Shown here: positions 34,817 through 49,800 of the stretch, in pieces
How the letters are laid out: each line of letters opens with the position of its first letter
Position numbering within the stretch: the stretch's first letter is position 1
Origin: Ciona savignyi
Taxonomy: Eukaryota > Chordata > Ascidiacea > Phlebobranchia > Cionidae
DNA length: 64,000 nucleotides
Assembly (NCBI GenBank): GCA_000149265.1
Contig: CH003021.1
Coordinates: 1,383,831-1,447,830 of the forward strand
Direction: 5' to 3'
The notes under the pieces: generated by a model
What the model was told of the DNA's origin: nothing
The model's input: the letters and a program-made list of their open reading frames with translations, nothing else
The model's database searches: none
Position numbers and translations under genes: made by a program

Positions 34817-37800
34817 TCAGTTGAAACTGCTTGAGTGCCAAGTTTTCCGGCACTGAATAATTTCAATATTGTTTTTGTTTTCAAAACCTGGATCCACATT
34901 TCTGAGGGAACTGGACCTTATAAGTGCACATGAGTCATCAGGGAAAATATAGTTGTTATGTTTGCACACACTAGTTGTTTGTGGCAGAAACGATGTTTGC
35001 TCGTGAAAAGAGCCGGCAAGGGAATGACCACGAGATGGTGCAAGGCCACCACAGTAGGTAGAGCTTGTGTGAACTGAGACACTTCTTTCTACTCCCATCT
35101 GCTGGTTGAAATCGTTATTTTCGTTACGATTCACTTGACGCAAATCCACAGAATTTCGGAAGTTTGACTGCGAGGCCCATGATTTCTATAGAAGTAATAC
35201 TATTAATAATCCTATGTCCAGACGGCAAAATAACGGTCATCGGTCATTTGCCTGGCACTTGAACTATCATGACTGACTTCATGTTTGTTTACACCTTCAA
35301 ATAGTTGTTTTGCGGTCTGCATGTCCATTCGTTTTTGTTTCAATTACAATAAACAAACAAAAAGAAAAAATAACAAAATCTAAAAATAAAATAACACTGG
35401 AATTAACAAAAATCACCACTCTTTAAAGGTGTAAAAAATTAGGTGTCATGGTAAATTGTATGATTGTTTTTTTCCTGGGTCTCTGGTAACCCAGTGGGAG
35501 TAATTTGGTAAATACCCCTTTTTTACCCCAAGGATAAACACGAAAACTCATAACACTTTACCTCCAACACTTACTTTTCTATAGAGGACATTATGTTTTC
35601 TAAGGCACCTTTCAACGACCGTTCGAACTTCAGTGTTGAGAATGCAGTAGAACAAAAGTATGAATATACCCTAAAAAACAAGAGACCTTAGCAAGTAAAA
35701 ACTCTTAAAACAGCCACTGCAAACCTGTGTTGAGTTTAAAACAGTAAAGATATACAGCAGCACAACGTGGGTAAGTGCTTGAGGTATAAATCCAAATACC
35801 CAGGGAATTCCTAATATGGGCATCAGTACAAAAGCTCCTTTTAATGACTTCCTGAATCGTAGTAACAATTTTCATTAGGATGAGAAAGGTAATGGTATGG
35901 AGTAAACTAGAATGAGTTTAGAAAAACTAGGTTTTACTTAATCACTGTACCTACTTTTGTTCCATTTGGCTGTATAAGTAATTATATAGTCTGCATATTT
36001 ACATCAACAAGAATGAAAAGGTAATGCAGAACATGAATAACACAAAAAAGGAGATAGAAATCGTCACCTGATATGTTCGAAATCCTCGTCTTTCCTCTCA
36101 GACAGTGGAACATGGAGCTTATTGGAGGCTTTTGAGCTCTGGGCAATCACTGCTGATACTCGGAACAACACTATTGTGTTAAGCTGCAAAAGAAAATGAT
36201 TTATTTAGTATAAAAGAATACTGGTGTTTCAGAAGTTGGGAAAATGAGAGTATTTACTTCATAACCGTTGGGTTGTCAGAGCTATTGCGGTGTTTGAATT
36301 AAACGGAATAATGTATAACAAGTGCATTGCCTACATATTTAACCATGTATAATCATGATCAGGACTAATGCGTTCAATATAGAGTATTACTTCAATTTCA
36401 AGTGACCTGTGCTTCCACTGGATTCAGACAACCCCAGTTAAGTGTCTTACCACATGATATAATCATGTAGAAAAGTAGTTGGGATGAAACAGGAACCAGT
36501 CGTGCTTACAGGTGAAACTGCATAACTGGACATAAGCAAGTTATGCAGTTAAATGTATGCATTTGTACTGTCACGGAAGACACCATATACATTACATATA
36601 ATCAATAAGCTAAATGGAAGCTGATCTTCGAAATTTTAAAGGCTGCAACAACTAATTGTGCCACTGATTTAATATTGCTTGACACAGTGGTACTTTATTG
36701 TGTTAAATATTCTAATGCTCTTATGTCTTCCTGTGTTATAAATATCTTTTTGCCATATATATTTTAAATTTGAATATTTTTTAAGTGAATGTCTGTTTTT
36801 TTTACTATTTTTTACATTTCTATGTGGAAACTAATTATTTATGCGAACCATTGATTATTGTTCCTACTCCAAATATAAACATTAGTAGTATATCCAATCA
36901 AAGGATAAAATATCAAGTAATGTAAACTTAAATATGTAAGTGACTTACAAACAGCACTATCAGAGCTGGAATAACGAGTGCCCAAATTAAATAGTTGTCT
37001 GTGTTTAACCAACACCACTCAATAACTTGGTAATCTGGTTGTGCATCTGTGCTTATTGCTTGGTGGCCTGTAATATGAAATAAAATTCATTACCACACAA
37101 ATCACTAAATACAATTAAGGTAACTGGCCACGTTTTGGTAATATGATATGGATTTTTGGGCTATATTATATTAAGCAACAACACAAATAAAAAACCTAAA
37201 ACATCTATATCCCAATGAATGTATTTTATCGACGGACTTGGATTTTAAAAAACATCGTCACTGATATGATTACACCGCAGTAGCTGTTTTCTCTAAAAAT
37301 ATTACATATTATGAACTAAAATTGTAATAAAAATAATTACCGGAAAAATATGATCTATTTACACAGAAGTTCTTGAATATGTGTTATCTGATCCAATCTC
37401 ATTACTTACCAATAGCATTTGCAGCTGAACAACTTTCCTCACCCACCCCCTGCAAGTAGCAGGTTGGATATGGTGGTTGAGATAAGCCATATGCAAGTGT
37501 GATGCCTGATATTACCAGTGGTATACCTGAGTCAAAATATTAACTAAATCAGGTTATAATTTATACTAGCAAATATTTTGGTAAGGAAAATGTGGTTAGA
37601 ATCAGGGGGATACGATATGACACTTATTTTTCTATATGTCAACTGGATCGAGGCAAAGCTGGATAAGTTCCTTGTGCGAACACTTAACGGTGTTGAAAGT
37701 GGCAAAGCTAATGTTTAAAACCTGCCAAAACAAAACCTCTAATTTTATGCCATAGATCGTACACCACTAGAATATGATTTTGCTAGAATGACCTCCTTTT

Positions 37801-40800
37801 GTCTCTATCAAAGATAACGAAAACAGAACTATTTACAATCTGCACTAAACATCATTCATCTGGTTTAATTATTATCACTTGAAGAAATCATTCTTAGTAA
37901 AATTAATGTTACCCCATCCAATAAAGTATCTTGCAATTTTAAACTTGGTCATTGCATGGAAGACGTTGATCACATTGAGATGAAGAGTGACTCCTTCACA
38001 CAACATCCACATGAATGTTACCAAGAGGGAAAAGTGGGTAACAAATGCAACAAATATACAAGGTACTGATGTGTCGTTCTAAAATGGAATACAAATTTAA
38101 CTAGACTGTCAATCACCAATATTTTGTAACACATTTGGACTATGTAATATATGTTTATCAAATAGTATATTTAATATATATATGATGTACATGGTTTTGT
38201 TTATGAAAGAATAAAATGAAGTATGTGAGTTACGAAACCGAACTTTTTATCCATGTTAAGTTTAAAAGTATATTTTTGTTAGACTCCAAAACTGTTATCT
38301 TCCTTGATAGAGTCCATGGACAAAATCAATATGCTTTCCTTTATTAAACCACGGGTAGCATTTATTTAAGCTAGATTTTTCTTGCCAATCCCTAAATTTG
38401 AAATATCAAACTTTTTGATTTTAAAAATACCATANNNNNNNNNNNNNNNNNNNNNNNNNNNNNNNNNNNNNNNNNNNNNNNNNNNNNNNNNNNNNNNNNN
38501 NNNNNNNNNNNNNNNNNNNNNNNNNNNNNNNNNNNNNNNNNNNNNNNNNNNNNNNNNNNNNNNNNNNNNNNNNNNNNNNNNNNNNNNNNNNNNNNNNNNN
38601 NNNNNNNNNNNNNNNNNNNNNNNNNNNNNNNNNNNNNNNNNNNNNNNNNNNNNNNNNNNNNNNNNNNNNNNNNNNNNNNNNNNNNNNNNNNNNNNNNNNN
38701 NNNNNNNNNNNNNNNNNNNNNNNNNNNNNNNNNNNNNNNNNNNNNNNNNNNNNNNNNNNNNNNNNNNNNNNNNNNNNNNNNNNNNNNNNNNNNNNNNNNN
38801 NNNNNNNNNNNNNNNNNNNNNNNNNNNNNNNNNNNNNNNNNNNNNNNNNNNNNNNNNNNCAGTTGTAAATGTTACCTCAAACTTATACCATGTTGTTAAT
38901 TGAAACCATTACTAAGGTAGACTCACCTTATACTCTTCAGCTTTGGCAGAGAAGAGTTGTACAACATGAAACATTATGAGAGAAATAACCAGGTGGTAAT
39001 GAGCCACCATCCTTTCTGATTTCAAACTGTGTCGAAATGCAGTAAATATAGTCTGTAAACATTTTTTTAAAACCATTTTATAAGAACAATATGATGAAAG
39101 AAACATCTATGTCAATTATTTTAATATTTTAAAGAGTAATTATATTTTTACAAATTTTGATCAGACATACCAGGGTAATAACCAGACAAAACACAGAAAG
39201 TGATTCCCCAATATAAGAGATCAACTGCAAGGTTGCCGAGTCTGTAGCAGTCAACTGAATAATAGAATACACGTTACAAGTGGAATAAAAAAAATGAATA
39301 ACATTATTTATGTATTTACAGAAAAATAAGCATTGGAACATGTGTATTAAATAAAATATTGAGGGTACCATAGCAAAGTTTAATCATTATTTAAATTGCC
39401 CAGTTATAAACCATTGAATTAAGGCAATGTAATGTCTACTAAGCCTTATGATTAGTGATCAGTTTGGGGTTTTGACCCAGGCTTTGCCTGGATTGACCAC
39501 TATGCTTAAAATCCCAACTATGCAGTCGGTGGATAAACAAAATCTAGTGGTCCTTACAAATCCTTGAAGTCTTAGAAAGGAAATTGTAAGATGTTGTTTC
39601 ACATGAAAACATGAAAATGATATATTTGCTCTATAAGTTTTTAAATTTAAACCTTACCTTAGGTGGGATAACTTGCAGAAGAATGGCAAAATTGGTTGTG
39701 TGGTTGCACGAACACACAACACTTCGATTTATGACGTTAACGCTCACAACACTGCACCCACTGTCAACAAAAATCAATCACCATATTAGAATTAAAAAAG
39801 GTGCATTACCATAAATGTACAATAATTTCTACCACAGTTTTAAAATTGTTGTAAAATGAGCAACTTGGACACATATTGGTTTTTCGGTTTCTTCTGACCC
39901 CAACATGTGTTTGGACTAGTGTTTCCCACCCTTTTTTTGGTCATTTCAAACCAGCGCTTTATAGTTTTATTGTGACGCAATTAAATTAAATATATTACAG
40001 CATGAACTACGGCACCATTTCACTATTACCAAAAAATCAAACCGAACGCAATCAAAAGTTCCAATGTATTAGAGTAGCTTATTAGGTTCCATCGTTATGT
40101 GCTCACGGACTCATTAAATCCTTTTTTAGACAGAATGGTGCCCAATGGTGTTGAAAATCCCTGGGACTCAAAAGTTCTAGATATGTTCACACCAACATTT
40201 TGCTGATTACCTCCCATAGAATTTGTCATATAGCTGACTGTCATAGTTTGTAGAAAAATGCTATCTAACCTGAAAGATGTGGTTAATTATATTATTCTGT
40301 GGGTAGACCCGGCATAGTTTGTAACACAATGACAGATATAGTTTGTAACACATGTTTAGACTGGAAGGAGATTTGCAATGAGTTGGAACTTTCAGAATTG
40401 TTAGCTTGCATTTTCCAACTATAGACCGTTTTGTCAGTAGACTAAGGAAAATCCTTTAAACGAAAATTGCGGTAGATAAGTGATATTGAGTAATACTGAA
40501 GTTCATAGTAGCTGACCAATCATAATAAATCTTTGAAAGCTGTTACTTAGCCTGATCCAGATGTGCTTAAACCTAGCTTTGTGTGGGTAGCAGGACACTC
40601 TCTCTCTATGTCCTCAAAGTACAAGTGAATGATCAAAATGGTTTGTAATGAGTCTTTGTACATGTTAAACAATAAAGTGTAGACTGTGTGCATGTACCTA
40701 ATGTTTGGCAAGTAATAGGGGGAAATAATTCTGATTGGCTCGCTGGCATACTTTAAAATATGCTTTAATACAGATATGGGCAAAATGAGTTTTCAAGAAT

Positions 40801-43800
40801 TTTAGCTATTATGGTGTAGATGTGCATGAATAACAAAAAACACAGATATATAACATGACTGCAGTAAGTGAGCAACACAGGATTTTTCAAGTATTTTATT
40901 TCTTAGCTCATATGGCTGTCCACCATTATCCAAAATGTTATGGGATAAAAACCAGCTGCCGCAATGTGTCCATCATATTCTAGACCAGGGGTTCTTAAAC
41001 TGGGGGGCGCGCCCCCCTTGGGGGGCGTGGAAGCTTCTCAAGGGGGGCGCGAGCATGACAGTGACGTATTGCAGGGTTCGAATTAACGATTTTGAAACGA
41101 TTCGCGAAATGCGTGGGATACGAGAAAATCGTTTTCGCGCTTTAGCTATGTTAAATTGCCTTAGAATGCGGTTTCAGAACCTCTCAAACTAATCTTTAAA
41201 GCCAGAAAGATTATTCATTAAGCAAACAGTACCGTTATAAAGTAGTAATGATAAACTACAATAAACGTGGTGTGAGTTATGCGTGTAGGATAGGACGAAT
41301 ATCGACGAAACGAAGCCTTTGAAACGAGTAATCTTACTTGTTAAAACACCATATAACCTTATTATAAAGAGGTGTGTCGCATCTCCGCCAATCATAAATA
41401 AAGGAATCGTGGTATATTAACGCATAATGGCTATTGTTGCGTTGTGATAGAAATGCTTATTATGTGTCAATAATGCAAAGTAAAAGCAGGGTAAATAAAT
41501 GTAATAGTAATTCCATTGTTAAATGTTATGTTGAAGGCAAAATATGTTATATTGTGTTGATAATTTATTATTAAAAGTGCGCGGAATGAGTAACGGTAAT
41601 TTATATTTTCGCGATTTTGTTAAATTTTGTAATTCGCGAACTTAAAAAAAAAACGGTTCACAAACCCTTGCATCCTTTACACTAAGCAGGGTAATGGCAA
41701 ATAAATTTCGTAAATTTGATTTTTGAGTAGGGGAGCCGTGAGCATGAATCACAAATCTCAGGGGGGGCGCGACTGAAAAAGTTTAAGAACCACTGTTCTA
41801 GACGACTATAATTTATTTCTTACCCAGTGTCCCATTCATTTTCTTGTGTGAGGTACATACAATTGAAGTAATACTTTTCCTCACTAAGTTTTGAATTTGG
41901 AACATCCGATGCATTGTATGTCATGGTGAACTGGATGGTTGAAGGAGTCACCACTCCTTTGTTCATCACGGTCGTTGATAGGACAGGTGCACTTGGAACG
42001 AACTGGAATAGATCATTCAATTATTTACATACGCACAAAATGGAAAACAGATGTCACTACAAAACACATTTTACGGTATCACACACTTTAATATTCTCAT
42101 TTTTAAATTAAATTTGCAAGATGTACTGTGGGATAGTCTGTAAATAAAAACAATGATATCAAATTCGTACTTTCCATAATAAGCCTGTCAACTATTAATT
42201 TTATAGAAAGCACTTGTTTAATGTGATATTATACGATAGGATAGTTTTTAGCCAAAATTACCGTATATATTCTGATATTTTTATTATTTTACTTATGTTT
42301 ATTGCTTGTAAAGAATATCTGAAAATTTTATGTATGCTGAATAAATTAATTCATATATTTTGATCTAAAACTTAATTTGAAGCAAATGTTACTTCGGGCT
42401 TTACCGTATCATTTGTATTGTGGTAATGAAGAAAAAAATATTTCTAATTAAATACGCAGTAAAAGGATAAATGCAACAGTTAAAACACATTAAAATATAA
42501 ATATACCTTCCTGTTTTGAACAGCTTGGTTGTGTGATAATTTTCCTGTCAACAAATTGAAGTTAAGATAGGATAATCATGTTTCTCACAGGATAAAAAGG
42601 AAGGTTATAACAGGCGCTTATCAGAATATTACATATTTACAGTAGAGTTGACAGAGCTATTGCAATGTGTTCGTCATGTAATATTACTACAATGTCGGCT
42701 AAACCATACATCGTAATGTTTGTGTAACCAGGTGTTAACATTTCTTTGTGTATCATAGTAGTTGGTAAGACACATGTACTTAAAACAAACTTAAATAGCC
42801 AAATTAATTCCACATGCTGCAAGTTGACCACAGATGTCAATACAACATATGGATAAATGACATTATGCACAAATTTATAATCGAACATATATAATTTTTA
42901 TTTATATAATTTACAAAATTCCTTATATCACTTCATATTGGATAAAATAAAATACCCAAGTTAACTTGTGAGATGAGGTTAATGATATTGGGAAATAAAG
43001 AAGCAATTAATAAAGTTGAATCGTCCTTAGGTTCATCTGGGTTGAAGCTTAGATCAAAGTTTCTTAGAATGTTGGAACCTGTGTGAATGTGTGTGTTGGT
43101 TACAACTTAAAATGTGGTGTAAAAATTACTAGATTTAAGAACACACGAGATATGATAGGGTATTTTTGTTTAATCTCCGTGAAGGGAAAACAAACAAAAG
43201 GGAAAATTATCACATGATTACCTTTTGGCCACCATTCGGTTATCAGAGCTATGATTGTTTTGAATATGATTTTATATGTTACTTTAGTTTGGTTCAACAC
43301 TTTTAATCACTTAGTTTAGTCAACATCTGCTAAAGGACTTGGCCCATGACAGAAATGACTAACTACAACTGTTTTCGATCAGGTTACGTTTCAGTAGTCG
43401 GTTTGACAAGGTACGAACGAAGTTAACTGAGGCAACTTTATTGAAAAATAGAAACTTAAAAATGCAACCAACCATTAGCTCCAGTAGATGAGGTTGAATT
43501 CTGCGTTCGTTCAATCACGCTGATAACATTATTGGTTGTCACTGTGAGGCCTTGATCTGATTTTGACCACAATGTGTCACGGGTATCCATTACAAATCGC
43601 TGCAGCACATTCTCAGTGAGAAATAAAAGGTTATGTGGGTCAGGTTTCGGGGGCTGGGGTGCAACTGAAGATGTAAGAAATATTACATAACATCTGAGTG
43701 TAAAGACAACAACAAAGTTTCTTGAATTTATAAGGAAAAAATAATAATAAGATATATTATTTATAGATCTAAACATAGGCCTTAGCTTTATTTCAAATAA

Positions 43801-46800
43801 CAAATGCCAAATTAAAAAAAAAAATTCTACAAACATTGTTAGTTCAATTAATTAATTCAATGATACAGATCTTAAGGGATGGGATAATAAAGGGGTTATT
43901 ATAACATGGGTAAAAACCACACACCAATCTAACATGAAATAATGCCTAAATTTCGAACTTGTTAAACAATAAAAAACCTGTTGTAAAAACAAAATGTTGA
44001 CCATCTATTTTCCTGCTTTCATGAGTTTTCTTCTTTATTTCCATCCATTCATCTGCTCTTCTCTCATCCGATATATCATCCACTATTGTCACAAAATTTG
44101 TGATCAACCTTTTAATCCCAGAATTGCTAACACTGCTGTAGTTTACTGGCTAAAAAGACAAAACATTTTGTTTTACAATAAAAAAAATTTATAAACAAAA
44201 AAAATTGATTGACACAGAAAAAACGGCAAACACAACAATTATTAAAACAGACCAGAAAAACATGGTTTTAAACAAACAACATGTATAAAATATATTGGGG
44301 TTTTCTAAACACGGAAATCGTCAGATTACCATACCTCATGCTCACTGTTGGGTCACCACAACTATTGCAATGTGAACACATTACAACATAATTACAATGG
44401 TTTAGACCCAAAGTAGCGCCAGGGCCAGGAATATAGGTGAGGAGTTATCATGGATCTGGAATGTAGCGGTCAAGTCTGCCAGTGTCCTGGAAAAAGCTGA
44501 CTCAATGCTGGACAGTGGTCAACATTATGTAGAGGAGTTTTATTTCTTCTTGAAAGAAGGGAAAGGTTGCACATGTGTATGTGGATGTATTGCCTATCCA
44601 GATTAGCATGACTGGTGGTTAACCAAAGAACAGAGTTTGTTTCAGCTACAAGATATTCCTTTGTCTGCAGACAGCCACAGTATTCTAGCACATTTTTTGG
44701 CTCATTCATGGCTTAAATATCTTGACGTAGCAGACCAGAATACAGAGGGATGGTTCTTGGCCAATAAAGGCTGTGATGAATTTGCAACATGCCAGCTTAT
44801 CAGCTTGCTTATTGCCTGGAATCCAGCAGATTTTCATGAAATGAAGCACCCCTTTCTGTTTTTATGTCTTGCAACAAGGAGATTTTTATAATAACAATGT
44901 GAATGGTGATAAACATATTAGTGGTGTTCCGGATGAGAAGAATCATAGAAAAAGGGTTTATCTTTGTCTGGAAAGCTCTGGGAAAGCTTTAAAAGTGATA
45001 AGCTGAATTTGTATTTTTAACTCATAAGATTGTCGGGTTGCCTTGGAGGCACCAGTAATGCATAGCATAGACAGATCGATCTCCGGACTTGCACAGATTT
45101 TCCTGGATGTCCCACTGACTGACATTAAGGGGGCATAAGTCAGACTCTGTTAAACTATCTGACCATTTATTATTTTGGGCTGCAGCTCTAGCCCCAATGT
45201 AGGGCCAACTGCTTCTCGGCATTTGGCGAGAGCAGCAGTTTCTTTTTTGGATATGAAAACGACACTGTTTTGAGTTGATTATTTCAATAAAAATCAAGGT
45301 AGACCAGAGAATAAGTAAATAAGGATTATTTAAGTACAGTATTATAACAATTATTTGTTTAGTTGGTTTTAAATATCATTTAAACTAAGTTTTAGCACAA
45401 ATTTTGTATGACATAGATCTTAAATGTCAAAAAACAGCTTTTAATGAGTTACTTAACTTGGTACAAGCAAATCCACATCTGTATGATTCAAAGAATCAGT
45501 ATTATAAGGATAAGAAAAGAAAATACCTGGACTAACATTAGTGGAAAAATAGGAGAACAAGGTACGGTACCGGTAGTTAATTGTTTAATGTGGGTTCATT
45601 TTATGTGTGAATTGAAACAATATGTTTGTTGAATTTGGTGTTTAGCATTTATTAGCAGAAGCATGTGTGAATAGATGGAGAGTTTAAGGGATAGATTTTC
45701 AAGAGAGAAAAAAAAGCGGAAAGTATGAAAGTCGGCGGATCCGGTGCGGCAACAGATTTATTTTTTTTTGCAATTTTTGCGACATCATCTCCGTCACCGA
45801 TTGTAAGTACCGGTATCGGTTTGTATTGTTTATAAAATGTAGCATGTTTCTATTGGACAAGGCAGTTAGCGCACATTGCTTACCCCAAATACGGGTACCA
45901 GTAGTTTATTAGGTTTAACAAGTGTACTGGTAAAGTGATAACTAGTACCGGTTATTTTTTTCTAATAATCATTATCAGAATCTAGATATCCACAGCTGTA
46001 ATTGCCACTCACTTTTTTATTAGGAAGACCTCATTCATATTCTGGAAAGAAATTCTGAATATATGAAAAGTGCAGCTTAGGCAAACATTGTGCAGGATGA
46101 TATGTACAATAGTTTTGGAAAATTTACTGCTGCTAGTCTAAATGGGAAAACAGCTGATTAAGCTATGCTGCAATTATGCAGATATTGTTAACTCTGTAAG
46201 TCAAACTTTCATATTGAACATACCAGTCATTGTGAATGCAAATTTGTTCTTTGGTACCAATGAACTGGACAGCATGCAGCTAGTTGTAAATAGTATTTTT
46301 ATTCATATTTTCCTTTTCAGTGTTATTATATTTCTTCAGTCATATACGGTTCTGCCTCAGCCCACACTGCCTTGCCATGCTAACTGTGATAGGCCTAGCT
46401 AATTTTTCATTTCATAGCACTGTATTGCTCATTCTTCAGTTGATATTTTGCACTAAAAATAAATATCAAGTAAGTTGTTTGTAATATGAAAATGGTGTGA
46501 AATATATGAAAAAAACTTACTAAAAATAAGTGGTTATACGTCCAAAAACATGTGACAATAAAGTGAACAGATTGGACATTTTATTTTGCCTAATTCATTT
46601 TCCACTCGTGAATACAATTATTGCATGGTCTCGTGTATCTTTAAAACGCAACGCCTGACAAGAAGGATGACCAGACGTGCAAAACGCTATATGTGTGTGG
46701 AGGCCTTTCCTCAACATGCTTAACTACGTTAACTGGTCAGTTTTCCCGTAAATGTTACACTGAAATACCTGTAGTGCCTCCACAGAGTTAATTAGAACAC

Positions 46801-49800
46801 CCAAGTTGAGGTTTCCATCACCGCCAGAGTTCCTCAGCATATCAGCTATTTCCCCCAATTTGGCAGATGCATCATCCGCATCCAGATAGCTCACCACTTG
46901 ACCACTGCTTATTCCTAATATATCTTCAGCTGATATGTTGGTGCTCATCACAGGGTAAGGTTCTGCATGAATTTAGGTTTTGTTTACATATGAGCTTTAC
47001 TCTACAGGGTAAGTTCTTATATTTGCTTTTTAAAAATGCAGTATTTAGAGATAGGATATTATAGAAAAACATGTGACAGGCGCTACAAAACATGGGAGAG
47101 CTGCCAAATGGGCAATCGTCAGATTAGCTCTCTCGGACCGTGGTGATTGTTATTTAGCTGGCTGTTCCTTTGTATTTTTCAATAAAATTAAGTAAAAACT
47201 TACATGCCATTTCTCATCCCATACACCCAATTGGAAACAAATGAGTATACACATCCTATTTGTTTAAATGAAATAATATGATGTGTAAATACATTTAGGA
47301 TAGTATATTCATGTTTATCCGCGTGACTGGGAAAACTAAGGGGGTTAACATACAGGCAATCATCAGATTACCTTGCGTCCACCGTCGGGTTACCAGAGCT
47401 ATTGCATTGTGTTGTGCATGATTCACACTTTCCGTTAATTTGGTAAAACCCATAAATTCACTGGGTTCAGGCAATATCTGTTAAGTGCCTTGCACATAGA
47501 CACAACCGACTAGCTAGCAACCAGTTTCGCAACTGCAACCTTTCAGCTGAAAGGTTACGCACTAAACCTCTAGACTAACCTGTCGTGATCTTTTACATTT
47601 TTTGCAAATGGTCGAAGATAATATAGTAAGCAAGATGATATATCATAGATGTAAAGCTATGAATGCAAATAGCACCATAATTTAAACTTAGCAAAGCAAA
47701 CTGCAGCACTTAAGGATAATAAACATACATGTATTGTTTCTAGACCTATTACAATAAAATATGAACTCATATTTATCCCAAGTGTGGGAAACTTGTTGTA
47801 TTTAGAACACAGGTCAACCTCTGACCACAGCCATTGCAGTGTGTTGGACACATTTTCCTTATTATTTGTCCATTAATCCATATCAACCGCAACACGGCTA
47901 CACAGAAAGAGGTCAAGGTGAAGATTGACTTAAGCAGTATTAACTTACGCATTCGTATTTCACATGGAATTTGTTGCAGATCATCATAAAAATTATCCTT
48001 TGTGTTTTTAGTAAAAAAACAGTACAGTTCGGGACACAGTGTTGATGACATGTTGTACACCTTTAGCTTGCATGACACCCACAATTGTCTCACTTTATCA
48101 TTGGATATCTGGGCATTTTCCCGTGATTGTCGGAAAGAATGCAGTAGTTGGTGGCAGCATGAAGTCCTATAAATAAAACCGTAAATGTAAATAAACAGAC
48201 TACATTGTAGTAAGATTTACCTGCGGGTTGGTATACGAGCACAAAAAAGGAGTGTAAATATTCTAACTTGTATAAACGATTGATATAGGATAAACGGGTC
48301 TACTTAATTATATCCAGGCAAAATTCATGAATATAAAGCAGATTTGTGTTTTGTTTTCTTGCCTACAGTCAGCTTGCCAGAACTCATGCAATTTCTTTTT
48401 GGCTGGATAGCTTAGTCAGTCATAAGTCAAAAATATAATCAGATCAAAAGCAGACACTGGAAATTTGTTATGTGTTTAACTTGGGCATTGCATTTGTCTA
48501 AACATAGTGGATAAGTGGTTGACTAGACGGAATAAGTACTGTTAAAAATTACTATTAGTAAAGTAATTATTTTGATTTGTATATAGAAGTCATGTATAAA
48601 TTTGTGCTGTTTTATTTATATTAATCTTACTTCTTCCAACCATCACAAAATGCTGCTTTCTTTGCGCCGATGGAATTGATTTGTACCCATATATAACTTG
48701 AAAAAAATTGAGATCTTTCTTTATTTCTGGACCTGGGTTAAAACAGTTTTAATAAGTGTGTACATAAGTCTATACAAGGTTAGAATGAGATAGGATATTT
48801 ATGTTTATTCCCGTGAATGAGAAAACCAAGAAGGTTAACACACGGGCAATCGTCAGCCGGAGCTATTGCAGTGTGTTGTATAAGATAGACACTTTTATTC
48901 AATTTGGTAGAACCCATTAGTCCGCTGGGTACAGGCAATGTTCGTAAAGTGCCTTGCCGAAGGACATACCCGACTAGATTGCGACCAGTTTCGCACCTGC
49001 AACCCTTCAATTGAAAGGCGACGCACTAAACCGCCAGAATAACCGGCCGGACAAACAAACAAGTAGTAGCATGTCTCATTATAGGATATGATGTTAATGG
49101 ATTGAGACTTAAGTACAGGCGATAACTGCTAAGTGCCCTATCCAAGGACACAACTGACTAGATTGCAACCAGTTTTAAACCTGCAAACTTTTTCAGCAAA
49201 AGGTGGCGCACTAACCTTTGACAGAATACTATAACCAGTTGTAACAAAATCTTTGACAGAATACTATAACCAGTTGTAACAAAATCTTTGACAGAATACT
49301 ATAACCAGTTGTAACAAAATCGTACACACGTAATGTTGGTTATTATGGCCAAGAGACATTGCTTTCATTTTTATTTAACTCAATAATCTAATGGAAGCTT
49401 TTGACTTTAATGTGACTTTAAATTTCTTTCACACTGACCTAAAAGACAAGCAAGTACAGCTTTTAGTTTTTGGATAAAACATAAATCATCTTCGGTGTGT
49501 TACCACTGTTCCATTAAAACATTAATTAAGAAATTGGTGTGTTACCACTGATCCATTTGTCCAAACAAGTCAAGGTGGCTATGGTGTGGATAAGTCCCAT
49601 TACCTTCTAATTCCTGCCACCAAGTTATATGGAAAATGTATAATTTGGCATAATTACCCAATCCATTCTAATAAACTTAAAAGTTGTGACCCGTCAAATA
49701 TTTTGTACAATTTACTGGTTGGTCCATCTCTTAGACAAAACTCAGCAGCTTGATGTGGAGTTAATTTACCTACATCATATAATCTCAGCAGAGAAGTGTT

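Noticed and set aside
38382..38903. 173-codon open frame across the N gap
   Set aside because: It exists only because Ns are read as open sequence.
39915..40540. Possible further hAT-like MITE starting AGTGTTTCCCACCC
   Set aside because: No inverted right end or flanking duplication could be found.
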